Positions 52,678 through 63,347 of a stretch of DNA of 64,000 nucleotides are shown here, piece by piece. The number at the start of each line of letters is the position of its first letter. Within the stretch, counting starts at the first letter, position 1. The position numbers were made by a program, and so were the translations under genes. The stretch is from the NCBI GenBank assembly GCA_025558075.1, contig JAHLKF010000001.1, positions 1,674,001-1,738,000 on the forward strand, written 5' to 3'. This DNA is from Gaertneriomyces semiglobifer. Taxonomy: Eukaryota; Chytridiomycota; Chytridiomycetes; Spizellomycetales; Spizellomycetaceae. A model generated the notes under the pieces. It was given only the letters and a program-made list of their open reading frames with translations. It searched no databases and was not told the DNA's origin.

Positions 52678-53992
52678 TGTTTGGTCGAACCCCGAGAATG
52701 GGAGGAATCACAGGTAAGGAAGGATCGGGCCAAGGAGAAGAGTTCTTGGTAGGTATAAAGTAGAAGCGGACAGACTGACGTGCCGCGCCCAACGACTTTT
52801 TAAACTTTTTAATTTCGATCCGAGTAACTTGCTTTGCGTAATGCCGTAAACAGACCGGGGTGTGAGGCGGACGAGGTTGGGGCGAGGAGGAGGACGTCCA
52901 CTGCCAGTTCAGCGTTGTTAATCTGAACGCTGACTTCAAGGTTGTTGTCAAGGGAAATCACCAGCGGCAGGCGGCGGAGGCAGGTGGGACGTGTAAAAAA
53001 CCGGCGCGAGGGAAATTGGCTCAAGAATTCCCGAACGTTTTCCTTTTCACAAAAAACTTGCAACAAAACGGTTGAAGATTGATGGAAAAATGTAAAGAAA
53101 ATAGAGCGATAGAAGCTGCGATTGTAAACTACTAACTAGCAGGTAGAGTTATAGAACATGGGAAACCAGGCGTTCTGCTGAGGAGTGGAACTGAAGGAGG
53201 GGTATTTGGAAGGAAGAGCGGAGCTGTGGGAGCGAGAGCGAGAGTTCATGGTGCCTTGGGATGGCTTATATATAATTCTCCGCTTTTGGATTACTCACGC
53301 CGATTCCAGGTCGTGCTCGGGTAACTGTTGCTGGTCAAGCCGAACGCTATGTTATAGGTCTGTTTTCTTCAATATCGGGCCCGACTCTTTCAATGGTCAA
53401 CAATACCAAGCCTATGGGCAACCATCTCGGCAATGAATAGAGGCGTGAGGTGCCAAAATGTCCCGCCCAAACATGAATACCCGCTATGTTAAATATACAC
53501 ACACGACCGACCGAGGCGACCTATGGGCAACCTGCATCACCACTGCTATTATCATACTCTTGATCCTGCTGAGCTAGTCTGTTGCGGGCGGGAAGAATTC
53601 CATTTCGAATCCGCCTTCTTCTTTCCTCTCTTGCTTACTATTGTCATTGTTGTTATGGAATGTGTTAGTGGCAAAGTGGCAAACGCCATGGGCCTTTTTT
53701 TGCCACTGTCACCAAGGGGGGAACTACTGTTTGTGTGACATAGCTCCGCTCCCAAAGGATCGGCTCAATGTGTCTTCCGCGGCTCTCTTTAGCCGGTGAC
53801 GGATTGCGTTGCTTAAAAGTCGATATCAATAGAACAAACGCATATCGATATCACAAAGTAACGGTTCTGGTCTGTGCTTTCACCCAAATATTTTTGCACC
53901 TGTGCGCTGGCATTGTATTAGTACTAATAGGTACCGACGACGACCTTCCAGATCCTGATTCTACAAGATCCTATCGGTTGCCAAAACTCGAA
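52678..53992. other. Intergenic, divergent promoter region
   Basis: About 1.3 kb between TMEM41-like (-) and EIF1AD (+). A TATATATAA stretch occurs near 53267. An ATG-less in-frame extension precedes EIF1AD. No gene, tRNA or repeat family recognised. Confidence 0.5.
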
Positions 53993-54538
53993 ATGGGCCG
54001 TAAAACAACGCAACAAGTCCTTCAGTCCCATCCCGTCCCTACCAACCCCGCACAATACATAGCCAAGGTCATCGAAAACCGCGGCACCAGCCATGAAGTC
54101 GTACTCTCGCGCGATAGAGCCGGAGAAAAGGTTCTTGTGTCGTTGCCGACTAGGTTCCGAAAAAGCATCTGGATCAAAAAAGGTGAATATGACGACCTAC
54201 GGTCCTCGGCAGGAGGGCATTTTTGTTTGGGGGATATACTCACGGATATAAAAAAATTAGGAAATTATGCGATTATAGAGATCGATTCACAACCTACTAC
54301 CAAAATTGTTGGAGAGATTGTGCATGTCCTGCTTCCTGATAATGTAAAGTACCTGAAAAGCGAAAACTTATGGCCGGAGGAATTCTTGGATGCTCCCGAT
54401 GACACCATTACCAAACCAGAGTCAGTACCCCGTTCAGCACAGTCAGATGGCAGTGACGACAGCGATGATGACGATGACCTGTTCGTGAACACGAATCGAC
54501 CAGTGTATGATGATGAAGAATCTGAAGAAGAGGATTAG
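53993..54538 (+). CDS. EIF1AD: EIF1AD-like S1/OB-fold RNA-binding protein
   Basis: Single exon, 181 residues from MGRKTTQQV, the usual size. The eIF1A-like OB fold spans about residues 18-100: YIAKVIENRGTSHEVVL, VSLPTRFRKSIWIKKG and DILTDIKKLG. The C-terminus is highly acidic (DDSDDDDDLF, DEESEEED) with a VYDDEE block, as in animal EIF1AD (Obelix). Open frame continues upstream of this ATG but lacks family similarity, and this Met is where relatives begin. EIF1AD acts late in 40S maturation or quality control in animals. Confidence 0.92.
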   Translation: MGRKTTQQVLQSHPVPTNPAQYIAKVIENRGTSHEVVLSRDRAGEKVLVSLPTRFRKSIWIKKGEYDDLRSSAGGHFCLGDILTDIKKLGNYAIIEIDSQPTTKIVGEIVHVLLPDNVKYLKSENLWPEEFLDAPDDTITKPESVPRSAQSDGSDDSDDDDDLFVNTNRPVYDDEESEEED

Positions 54539-54853
54539 CCTTTGACGATGAACACGCGGTTCACGACATATTATGATTCTCGAGGCGACGGCGACTAGGG
54601 AGCCTTTCTTGCCGTCTCAAGATACCTCGTGCCCCTAACGGGCCTGCATACGAACATGAAACTTCCGATGGCATATAGAGCACCACGAGCCATCACGATG
54701 ACCGTCTCTCTGACACTCGTCCCAGCATTACAACGATAGAGGAAACAATAGGATAGATGTATGGACACCTTTTAGTGATCATAAAGCGACAGAGCAGCTA
54801 AATTCATATTAACACATTCACACAAAGCTTTAGCTCCAGCGGAGCAGGTCCGT
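54539..54853. other. Intergenic, convergent 3' regions
   Basis: About 315 bp between EIF1AD and mitochondrial thioredoxin. Nothing recognised. Confidence 0.55.
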
Positions 54854-55602
54854 TTATGCTTGACCCGTAGCCTTCTCAATAAATTTCCTTACAGCACTCT
54901 CATCGCGACTACCAATGAATGAATCTTGTACGGCACCGTTGCGGAAAATGACGACGGTCGGGAGGGACATGATCTGCAACAATGATGGTAAGCTTGTGAC
55001 TCAAGACAAACGTGGTTGTGACAGAAGTGGGCCATTTGGTAAAACGACTTACTTGATTCGCCGCAGCAGTCTGCTCGGCTTCATCCACATTCACCTTGAC
55101 CAAAAAGGTTTTCCCGTTTTCTTTAACGACTTTTTGCAGGACAGGAGCGAGGACGCGACAGGGGCCACACCAACTAATGATAAACCGGAAAACGAAAGAT
55201 TGTCAATTAGCATCATTTCATACCGCACCCAGGAATACCTCAAGCAATCAGTTTCTTCAATGCCAGGTGTCACATTAACAAATTATCATCATTTTTTACC
55301 CACTTTGCGAAAAAGTCTACCACAACGGGTGTCTCACCCGCGGCTTTCAGGATGCGATCAAAGTCACCATCGCCTGCCGTGATTTCGGACCCGAGCGCCG
55401 GCAAGCTCACACTCCCTTCAGATGCTCCCTTTTCAGCTTGTGATGATGCGAGGCGTTTTGGGGTGGAGCTGAAGGATGCAGACGGCGCGGCATTGATCTT
55501 GAGATGACGGACAGCGGTGATTTGGGGAAGAGAACGGAGGGCTAGGCGGTTCAAGATGTGCACGCTTTGCAGCGTGGGACGGACGAGGGTGCGCATTGAC
55601 AT
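54854..55602 (-). CDS. TRX3: Mitochondrial thioredoxin
   Basis: Exons 55304-55602, 55053-55173 and 54854-54973 (right to left), 179 residues. The first ~65 residues are rich in Arg, Leu, Ser and Ala without acids (RTLVRPTLQSVHILNRLALRS), a mitochondrial presequence. The thioredoxin fold follows: PVVVDFFANWCGPCRVLAP with the redox site at 101-105, FLVKVNVDEAEQ, the cis-Pro SLPTVVIF and FIGSRDES. The first intron uses a GTGGGT donor; the nearby GTAAAA site would break the WCGPC motif. Reduced by mitochondrial thioredoxin reductase and serves peroxiredoxin and other clients. Confidence 0.93.
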
Positions 55603-55862
55603 TATGATATCGTGGCAGAAGAAAGGCAAGGTGGTTTACGCTGACAAGCGCGAGTGCTCTATGGTTTTGGCTTCCGTTCTATCAGGTCAATTACATAGTG
55701 GGTATATTAATAAATGTGGCCACTGGAAGGTCACGTGATGTCTTTTGCGTAATACGCGATGTTGCGTCCAGACTCCACATCCTCTCACCTACCAGCCAGC
55801 AACAATAATACTACTATTAACAAGAGCCCCGCACCCACATTTACCACGCAAATTCCACTACA

Positions 55863-55973
55863 ATGCCCAAAACTGACGTCCGCAAACGCACGTACGAAGA
55901 ATTTGAAGACCATGCCGATACCCACACGCTCTTTGTTGAGCTAGGAATGGATGCCGACAACCACCGGCCCTGA
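55863..55973 (+). CDS. Possible first exon or small ORF of unknown function
   Basis: An ATG in good context (CACTACAATGCCC) opens a 36-codon frame (KTDVRKRTYEEFEDHADTHT) that looks protein-like and is divergent from the thioredoxin gene by 260 bp. It stops soon, so it may be the first exon of a longer gene; I could not find a continuing exon that keeps frame convincingly. Confidence 0.25.
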   Translation: MPKTDVRKRTYEEFEDHADTHTLFVELGMDADNHRP

Positions 55974-56140
55974 AATGCAGAACTCGTAAGCAAACACATC
56001 AAAGAGTACTGTAGAGTTACCATTCGTATTAACGGCACAATCATAGCACGCAGGCTTACACACAGCTGTGCGGCATTTGATCTGACCACCGGCATTCAAT
56101 GCACAAAGGGACTTCATAAGCGATCGCACCACACCGATTT

Positions 56141-57565
56141 GTGCTGTGCCCAGCTCACGATACTCCGCGTTGCCGCGTCGCGTTGAGAATCAAGGCAAGC
56201 CTGGGTCTTATGCTCGGGGAGTCTGTTGAAAATCTCAACAAAGCCGTTGCGATACTGGCAGGCAACTGCTATGACGGTAACCGAGTCCTCAATGGTGGCC
56301 ATGTTTATTTGGCTGTCCGGGAGTTTGATGACGGAGAACCATACATCAAACTCGGAATGGTGCACTCCGGCACGGAAGATGCCGACGAACGTCTGGAAGA
56401 ACATGAGAAGACTTGTGCAGCTATCTTTACCAAAGCATGCTGTCGGCGTACCTACCAAACGTCGAAAACTTAGACAGGCCGTTGCAGGCTCTGCTCTCAA
56501 GCCAAAAGGTGACATTTTCTTGTCCGTGTATGAGACCACCAGGAGTACTTCACTAGATCCAAGGAGACGGCCAAACAATTACGCGATTTTGGAGGTGGTG
56601 TGCGGAGAACCCCATTGCGAGCTTTTCAGAAGAATGAGCGGGTGCAAGGCGAGCGTTGATGGTAGTGTCGAAGTGTGTAATCTGACCTACGAGTTGGATG
56701 ATTTTCGACTTCGGAAAACCGTACTGGTGGTTGCAGCCGGATTGCACCACGACATCATATTCGAGCTCTTTGCGACTGAACCCAGTGGGAAGTGCAAGCG
56801 CTGTGGGCCATCCAAGGAAAGAACGGGTGCCAAGTTTTCCCACGATTCAAGGGAAACGACTACCTGATCACGTGCCGAGCCGAAAATCTCTGTATCCCAG
56901 CGAGTTGCTACCAAAGGCAGGCCCGAGGAGGCCCGGTGCCGGAAACATGTTACAGCTCCAGTGCGAGAGCTCAAGTTATGCCCCAGTCACGAGTGTCTTT
57001 CGAGAAAACCTGTGGAAATCCAGATGGATCTCCGCTCTGGGCAAGATTTCACAGCACTCGCAACTGGGCACATGTGCTCATTCAGCGTTAAAAAGGTGGA
57101 GAAAAAGCGAGTACCCCGACAGTACAAGAAGTCATGCCTTCCAACCGACGTTTGAACGTTCGTGGGCAAACTTTCGACAACTGGGATGAACGAAGCCGCC
57201 AGTTTGTTTCGACCATGTGATACAGACTCGGATGCTAGGGTGATGGTACTGTCCGTAACATTTGATTTTATATAATGGTGCGCCGGCAGCCTGGAGCATG
57301 CCTGGCGCTGATGCACGAGCGCAAGCATATAGTCCAGAGGCTTGGACCAATGCTGAAACATTTGCAGTACTCGTTTAACACCATCGGATTCATGTGGATT
57401 GAGCGGGAAGCCAAGGGGACGAAACTTCTGAAGGCTTTTTCCGGTTGTAAAGGCACGTTTCTCGTAGACATTGTAGGAACGATAAGCGGAGGTAGATCTG
57501 AGGCTATCTATGTGGAGCATAGTGGGGACCGATGCTCAAGATACGCTAGCGCTACCATTGATTAA
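56141..57565 (+). pseudogene. Degenerate coding region, possibly GIY-YIG/T5orf172-like
   Basis: Several overlapping plus-strand frames read protein-like segments that do not join by clear splice sites: 56141-56473 (GGHVYLAVREFDDGEPYIKLGM, then ADERLEEHEKTC), 56475-56867 (DIFLSVYETTRST, EVVCGEPHCELFRRMSG) and 57275-57565 (KHLQYSFNTIGFMWIERE). The first segment recalls the start of GIY-YIG/T5orf172 nuclease-like domains (VYxA...xKLGM...R..H...C). I regard it as a degenerate gene or a poorly understood multi-exon gene. Long frames also run on the minus strand, so strand is not certain. Confidence 0.3.
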
Positions 57566-58141
57566 CTTTGTAGTGTCGAAGGCAGTACCTCAACACTACA
57601 AAGATAGTCAATGAAGGGGTAGATGGATTCAAATATCGGTTGTGTCGATTTTTGGTGAGGATTTTCGGACCGCGATCGTGGGGTGCCGAGGATCGTGAAT
57701 ACATATTCCAGAGGTGCTGATCAGGCAGCCGCTAAGGGAGACGACGGCAAATAGCAGCGAAAACTCGAGTAGAACGTATCAACCGACATCGCTGCTCTGA
57801 CGGTGGTTGTCGCAGAGAGCCTGTACATGTGTATATATATAGTGCTCAATTTCAAGCGTGGGGATTCACACAACTGCAAGAATACCAGCTCAGGCCAAAT
57901 GTGTCAGTGCCTAACCAGATGTGTAATCAATAACGTAGATGCAACCCTAGCACCACATCTTTCGTTATAGATATGATACAAATCCAGTAGTCGATAACCG
58001 TTGACTGGCATCGACGCGAAACGCTTTGTCGATTTCTCGCTCACAACCAGAACTGAACAGTAGGCCAGCCAGATCGAAGACTGCAGGCGAACGAGCAACA
58101 TTACTTGAGGGACGAGTAAAAGCGGAGAAGCAACAACCGCA
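57566..58141. other. Intergenic
   Basis: Contains an inverted arrangement of TTTGTAGTGTCGAAGGCAGTACCTC with CAACACTACAAAG near 57568-57603, i.e. a short TTTGTAGTGT / ACACTACAAA hairpin, and a TATATATA stretch near 57833. No gene recognised. Confidence 0.45.
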
Positions 58142-58783
58142 ATGCCACCAAAATCTGCCACTTCGACCAACAACAAGAAAAAGAAAAGCAAATCCACACC
58201 TACCAAAAATGAAAATGACTCGCTCCTCTCGTTTTCAGAAGAGGACCAACTTAAAATCATTAACGACACCGGAGTTCTCCACAAACTGCCTCCCAAATCC
58301 GGGTCCACAACATCTTTGTCTTCATCTTCCAAATCAGGATCCGAACCTTTTTTCCTAAACTCTATCCTGCTGCTGATCCCGTTACTCACCATCCACTCCT
58401 CCCTCATCTACCTCATTCACACACAATACAACTTTGAATCCTCCTTCTCAGTACTCAAGTCCCTCTTCCCCGCTCCGTTTCTTCTGTTCTTTATTTACGT
58501 CACCATGCGATTCCGACACCTCGCAATCATGAAACTTGTGTTTGTCGTGGGGAGCTGCGCTGCGGGATGTCTCCTGATCGACATGTCGACGGATTATCCC
58601 ACGTTTGGGACCATGTTACGTACGCCGGGGTTGGTGGTGTTGTGGGTGTACTTTGTGATCATGATGGATTTGAAGTGGACCCTGGTGGGCGTAGGTGGAC
58701 CGGCGTTGTGGTATTGGAAGGAGAGCATTGCCAGTGCTTTCGGTGTGGGAAAAGCGGGTGGGCTGCCCAGGTTGGAACTGTAG
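58142..58783 (+). CDS. Multi-pass membrane protein of unknown function
   Basis: Single exon, 213 residues. A Ser/Lys-rich cytosolic head (about 1-75) is followed by hydrophobic segments near 78-98 (LNSILLLIPLLTIHSSLIYLI), 117-137 (PAPFLLFFIYVTM), 143-160 (LVFVVGSCAAGCLL) and 174-200 (GLVVLWVYFVIMM, LVGVGGPALWYW): probably four helices. It resembles small fungal ER membrane proteins, but I cannot name the family. The coding strand changes from C-rich to G-rich near 58530. Confidence 0.65.
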   Translation: MPPKSATSTNNKKKKSKSTPTKNENDSLLSFSEEDQLKIINDTGVLHKLPPKSGSTTSLSSSSKSGSEPFFLNSILLLIPLLTIHSSLIYLIHTQYNFESSFSVLKSLFPAPFLLFFIYVTMRFRHLAIMKLVFVVGSCAAGCLLIDMSTDYPTFGTMLRTPGLVVLWVYFVIMMDLKWTLVGVGGPALWYWKESIASAFGVGKAGGLPRLEL

Positions 58784-59486
58784 AAATGTTATATGTGATG
58801 GTTTATATCTGCGGACCGCTGTTTCTTTCTTAATTTAATCCGTTGCTGGGTTGGGAATTGCTCTTGTAAAAGTTGCGTCTTTTCAAGGTAGACCTGTGTT
58901 TGTGGTTCGCCCTCGATATCCTCACCTGGCGATTAAAAGCCCGGAAAGATAGATTCTTTCTTTGCATGGTAGCTTGTGGTACTGGCAAATAAGCCTATCG
59001 GAAGCACTTTGATAGCGAAAAAGTCTTCCTGCAAATTTCGCCGACGATTTCATCATCGTATACCACTATATAAGGCTCGGACGCATGATGTTGGTTGAGG
59101 GAAGCACTACCTTTCATTTTACTTTGATGTGTGCAAAAAACTTTGCTAAGGATACTGCCCAAAATGAATGTTTTAAACAATCATAGTAATTGTTGTATCG
59201 ATCTGGTATCATTCGTACAAACCCAAAAAAGAGAAAGGGTTATGCCCGACAATAAAGTTAGTGCACATAACATGATAAGTCAAATTAGTGATTCACGTTG
59301 TTGTTGTTGGACAGAGTGGGAAACTCAAAGCTTCGATCGTTCTTTCTCTCTCTCTCACACGGGACGTTTAGTAAGGCATTTCGTATACTCATAGGGGAGT
59401 TGAACCATATACTTGTGTATAACACCCGCGATGACATTGCGACAACCCTCTCTTAACATTCTGGAGGGTGGGTGCGGGCCAGGATT
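58784..59486. other. Intergenic, convergent 3' regions
   Basis: About 700 bp. AT-rich relative to neighbours, with a CTCTCTCTCTC run near 59347. Short frames only. Confidence 0.5.
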
Positions 59487-60117
59487 CTAAACTTCGCTGA
59501 GCCTCCCAGCATCACTGCTAACATCACTAATGTCATCAACAGTGACTTCAGAGACGCCATCGTCAGACGCATCGCTAGCATCTTCAAAGACGCTATCATA
59601 ATTAGCGATAGCCACAGGTGGCTGGCCAAGGACGTCCAGCATTCCCAAACAACGGTGAATGCGCTGATAGACGGTGTTCACACATTTATTCAGCTTCTTC
59701 TTGTTCTTCCCTTGCCCGCCTGGACCCGTTTTCAATGCTTGATACGGCTTAAGCTCGAGCACAGGCTCCGTCACGTAGGCACGGACCTTGGGGAGGTTCG
59801 GCCGGTCGCGCTGCCCGTACAGTTCGTTACGGATGAACGTGTACGTAAGGCCGCGAGGGGCGAGATTGATGGATCCAAATTCCCCCTGCTCCGAAACGAA
59901 ATCTAACGTTACTTTGAGTTTGCCCAGAACCAACAGGCTGTCGGAAATGTTTTCCTTGAGTTCCTACAGTTTTGGGAAATAGAGTGAGCGCCTTCTTACA
60001 AAATCTTTTGGGTCCCCGATCTCTTCAACGAACATTTTGAACATCGCGGAGGCGCAAGCCGTCCTCTTCTTTCACTGTCAGGCCGCTGAAGGCTACAGTC
60101 AACTTGTTGATGGGCAT
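59487..60117 (-). CDS. Unrecognised small conserved-looking protein
   Basis: Exons 60043-60117 and 59487-59963 (right to left), 183 residues. The intron is GTTCAA...TGTAG (79 nt); its donor is unusual but restores frame and gives RLRDELKENISDSLLVLGKL. The protein begins PINKLTVAFSGLTVKEEDG, has a beta-rich middle (LKVTLDFVSEQGEFG, RGLTYTFIRNELYG), a lysine cluster (GKNKKKLNK) and a very acidic Ser/Asp tail (DASDASDDGVSEVTVDD). No signal peptide or membrane helix. I do not recognise the family. Confidence 0.55.
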
Positions 60118-61393
60118 GGTCTTGGGTTACAGAACAATGCGAGGGGAAGCAAGGATAAGAGAAAGCAAAATGTGACACAGGGAGAACGTGTGTGTTGATG
60201 TGTGGTTACCAGAGCCAACTATGCCTCAATCAGCATGTGTTGGATGGCAAGAAGTATGTATCAACCGGTAACTCATGTAGAATGATGGCGACGGTGAGGG
60301 CAACGTCCAGCTTCCACTCGTCCTCTTTTATACAGGGATTTCGACACCTGCATGGGCACACGATAGGCATCCGCGGCGGTGCGAAGGGCCCGATCTCCAG
60401 TCAGCCTCGCCGCTCAAATGCTACCGACGACAATATCGCTGTGCTGTGAAAGCAGGTGCTCGCCGGCAAGATGCTTGTCGTACATGAGTGATTCCACTTC
60501 ATAACGAAGACGGGCGACGGTGTGCGAGGGAGCCCAATCTCAATTCCAAGTTCAGCCATGCCGCTCAAATTCAAATGCTACAAGCGACAGCACGGTCCAC
60601 TGTGTTGTAGATGCCAGTGATCGCCGGACAGATGCTTGTCGTACGGGAGTCGCTCCACTTCAAATTCATGATGCACATGAGCAACAGTGTGCGAGGACCC
60701 CCGATCGCCAGTTCAGCCTTGCCGCTCGAATGCCACCGACGACAGCATGGTCCGCCATGCTGTATATGCCGGTGGTTGCCGCCGGCAAGATGTCTTCATA
60801 TAGCAAATGAGCGGTGTGCGACGGCGTACGATCTCAGCCATGTCCGTCAAGATCAACACCAAGTGCTTGTAATTAACGCGTGTCGTCCGCCATCTTCATC
60901 GTGACCATACTTTGAGTGCGTTAAGCAGTGGGACGCAACTATTCCTGCAGTGTCAACGGTATGTGAAAGTTGAAAGTGGGAGACCGTCGGATATGATTTC
61001 TCGCACGTCCTCATCTGCTGCTGCTTATTGCCGGCTGTTGGAGGGCATCAGTAGTCGTCTTTTCAACATGGGAACCTGGATAGTTTGTTACGGTATCCAG
61101 TGACACTCAACAAGACAGTCGTCGCTTCATGACAGAGTCCAAGAACGTGGCCGCCAGTGCATGCATGTACTGTAGATGTCCATATACCGCCATATGCATA
61201 GCAGTTAACAACCCCGTCCTCGTTTTGTTCGCACGTTCCTTCAATGACATAAAAAAACACGCGGAGTTTATATTTATTTCGACGGCCTTTGCACTTGTCG
61301 TCACAAAAAACAGAGATGGGACACTGTTCCTTCACAAAAAGGGAAACGTCGCAACCGAGCGATACCACCGACATAAACCGCTTCTCAAAGTAA
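60118..61393. other. Intergenic, with degenerate minisatellite
   Basis: About 1.3 kb between the unknown gene (-) and the transporter gene (+). It contains the degenerate tandem repeat listed separately. No convincing coding sequence or RNA gene. Confidence 0.5.
60376..60845. repeat. Degenerate tandem repeat, period ~125-165 bp, about 3.3 copies
   Basis: Units begin at about 60376, 60518, 60686 and 60814 with variants of GGTGTGCGAGGG, followed by CCCGATC, TTCAGCC, TGCCGCTCAAATGC, CGACGACAGCA, GCCGGTGATCGCCGGCAAGATG and CTTGTCGTAC. Later units differ by substitutions and by 20-40 bp indels. The last copy is partial. Confidence 0.75.
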
Positions 61394-63347
61394 ATGCCCA
61401 CCCTCACATTCCACTCCTACTTCACCCTTGCAATCACCATCATCGTCATCCTATGCTGCATCTACCCCATTCGAATACCTGTGCGTCTGCCGTCGTCCGT
61501 AGTCTCATGGTGGGATCGTCACAGAAACAAACGACACCGTCATGACGCTCAACCTCCACAGGATGCAGAAGGATTGGAATTGCGTAAACGACATGGCACG
61601 GTTAGAATTGACCTTGCGACAGCGCCGGTGTTGGGCGTGCTTGTTCTGTGGGCGGCGCAAGCGATAGATAAAGATGTGGTGTGGAAGGGTGTTGTGGGTG
61701 AGAAGGAGGGGATAAGGCCGTTTGCGGTTTTGGTGCTGATCTTTGGGTTGGGTACGTATATTCGCACAAACATATCGTTTCTACGTACTTCAGTAGGAGT
61801 ATGCCTTGTTTTTCTTCTATTTGGCTCAGACTGTTTAACACACTTTTTATCTTCTTATTTTGGTTTGGAAAATAGCTTATCTGTGTATATCAACGGACGA
61901 AACCCATCTATTCACGTCCCTCTCCTACCGTCTATCACGTCACGCCCCAACCCCGTTCCGACTCTTCCTCACCCTCTTCCTCCTCTCCACAGTCCTCACC
62001 ATCTTCACATCCAACGACGTCGTGGTTCTAACCGTCACACCGATCGTCTGCTACCTCACCTCCTCATCCAAGATCGATCCGACGCCATACCTCGTCATCT
62101 CCTTCATCGCGGCCAACGTGGCGAGCATGACGCTCTACATCGGGAACCCGACGAATGTGATTGTGTGTGAGGCGTTTGGGATTGGTGGGGTGGAGTATAG
62201 TGGATGGATGGTCCTTCCGACACTGGTGGGGACGTGTTTGGCGTTTGTGATGGGGTTTGTGGTGTTGAGGGGCCGGTTGAAGGGTAGGATTGATGTTCCG
62301 GAGGATAGGACGGGGAGGTTTGCAGTGAGGGATCGGAGGGGGGCGGTGGTGGGGAGTGTGAGTTTGGTGGGGTGTTTGGTGTGCTTGATGTGTGTGCAGT
62401 TGTGGGTGGATGTGGAGGTGTGGGTTGTCACATTGCCGTTTGTGGGAATTGTGGCGGGGCGAGATGTGTGGATGTGGGCGTGTTGGTGGGTGAAAGAAAG
62501 AAAACGGGAGAAGGGAGCAGACGAAAAAGGTGGAAAGGGGTATGTGGAGATGATGAAGGTGGAAAGTGGAGAAGTGGTAGAATTAAACACAAACAGAGAC
62601 AAGGATGCGCAACCACACAATGCAGAGAGTCTGGACAGTTTAGAGTCTTCGCAAAGCCAGGAGGATACCGATACCAACAACCTGTGCAGTGCAAGCAGTA
62701 CGAACCCACTCACCTCTTCACCGCTTCTCACCCCACAACCACCCGCAACCGATGTTCTTCCGCACAACACCACATCCTCTACCAAACACACACCCTCACT
62801 CCCCCGCATCCTCCGTCGCCTTCCCTACCCCCTCATCCCATTCGCCCTCGGCATGTTCACCCTCACCGAATCCCTCTCCCACACCGGCTTCGTCTCCATC
62901 TTCGCCCGGTACCTCGCCCACACATCTCTCAGTGGCCACATGCTCCCCCTCCTCTACTTCACAGCCATCATCACAACGCTGGCATGCAACCTCATGAACA
63001 ACCTTCCCATGACCATTCTCTTTGTGCGCATCTTTGCTCACCCCGAATTCGGCAACACCATTCGTTATATCACAAATAATGACACTTTGGTTTCTGTTGA
63101 GGATCGGATATCCAACCTCCAACGCGCAGGCCTGTTCGCCCTCGTCATCGGGTCCAACCTCGGCGCTAACCTAACCTACATTGGCTCACTCGCTGGACTC
63201 ATGTTCAACGATCTCCTCAAATCTCATGGTGTCACCATCCGTCAGTGGGATTTCTTTCGGTGGTGTTTAGGTGTGACACCCGTGGTGTTGGTGGGGATGG
63301 TGAGCGTGTTAGCAGGAGAGTTGGTGGGAAGGGGGTACAATACTTAA
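61394..63347 (+). CDS. ArsB/CitM-type ion transporter
   Basis: Exons 61394-61751 and 61876-63347 (intron 124 nt), 609 residues. The ion-transporter superfamily hallmarks are present: LFLLSTVLTIFTSNDVVVLTVTPI, NVASMTLYIGNPTNVIV, EYSGWMVLPTLVG, and in the second half ACNLMNNLPMTILFVRI and IGSNLGANLTYIGSLAGLMF. The two TSND/NNLP and GNPTN/GANLT re-entrant pairs are the mirrored halves of this fold. About ten helices plus a long hydrophilic loop (about residues 310-420) rich in S/T/N/D. Family members export arsenite or carry citrate or sodium; the substrate is not readable. Confidence 0.88.

Noticed and set aside
59964..60042. Frame break near the start of the small acidic gene at 60.0 kb
   Set aside because: A 79-nt intron with a GTTCAA donor joins both parts in phase 0.
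62135..62809. 224-codon minus-strand ORF
   Set aside because: Shadow of the transporter gene in its G-rich segment; Thr/Pro/Ser-rich with no features.
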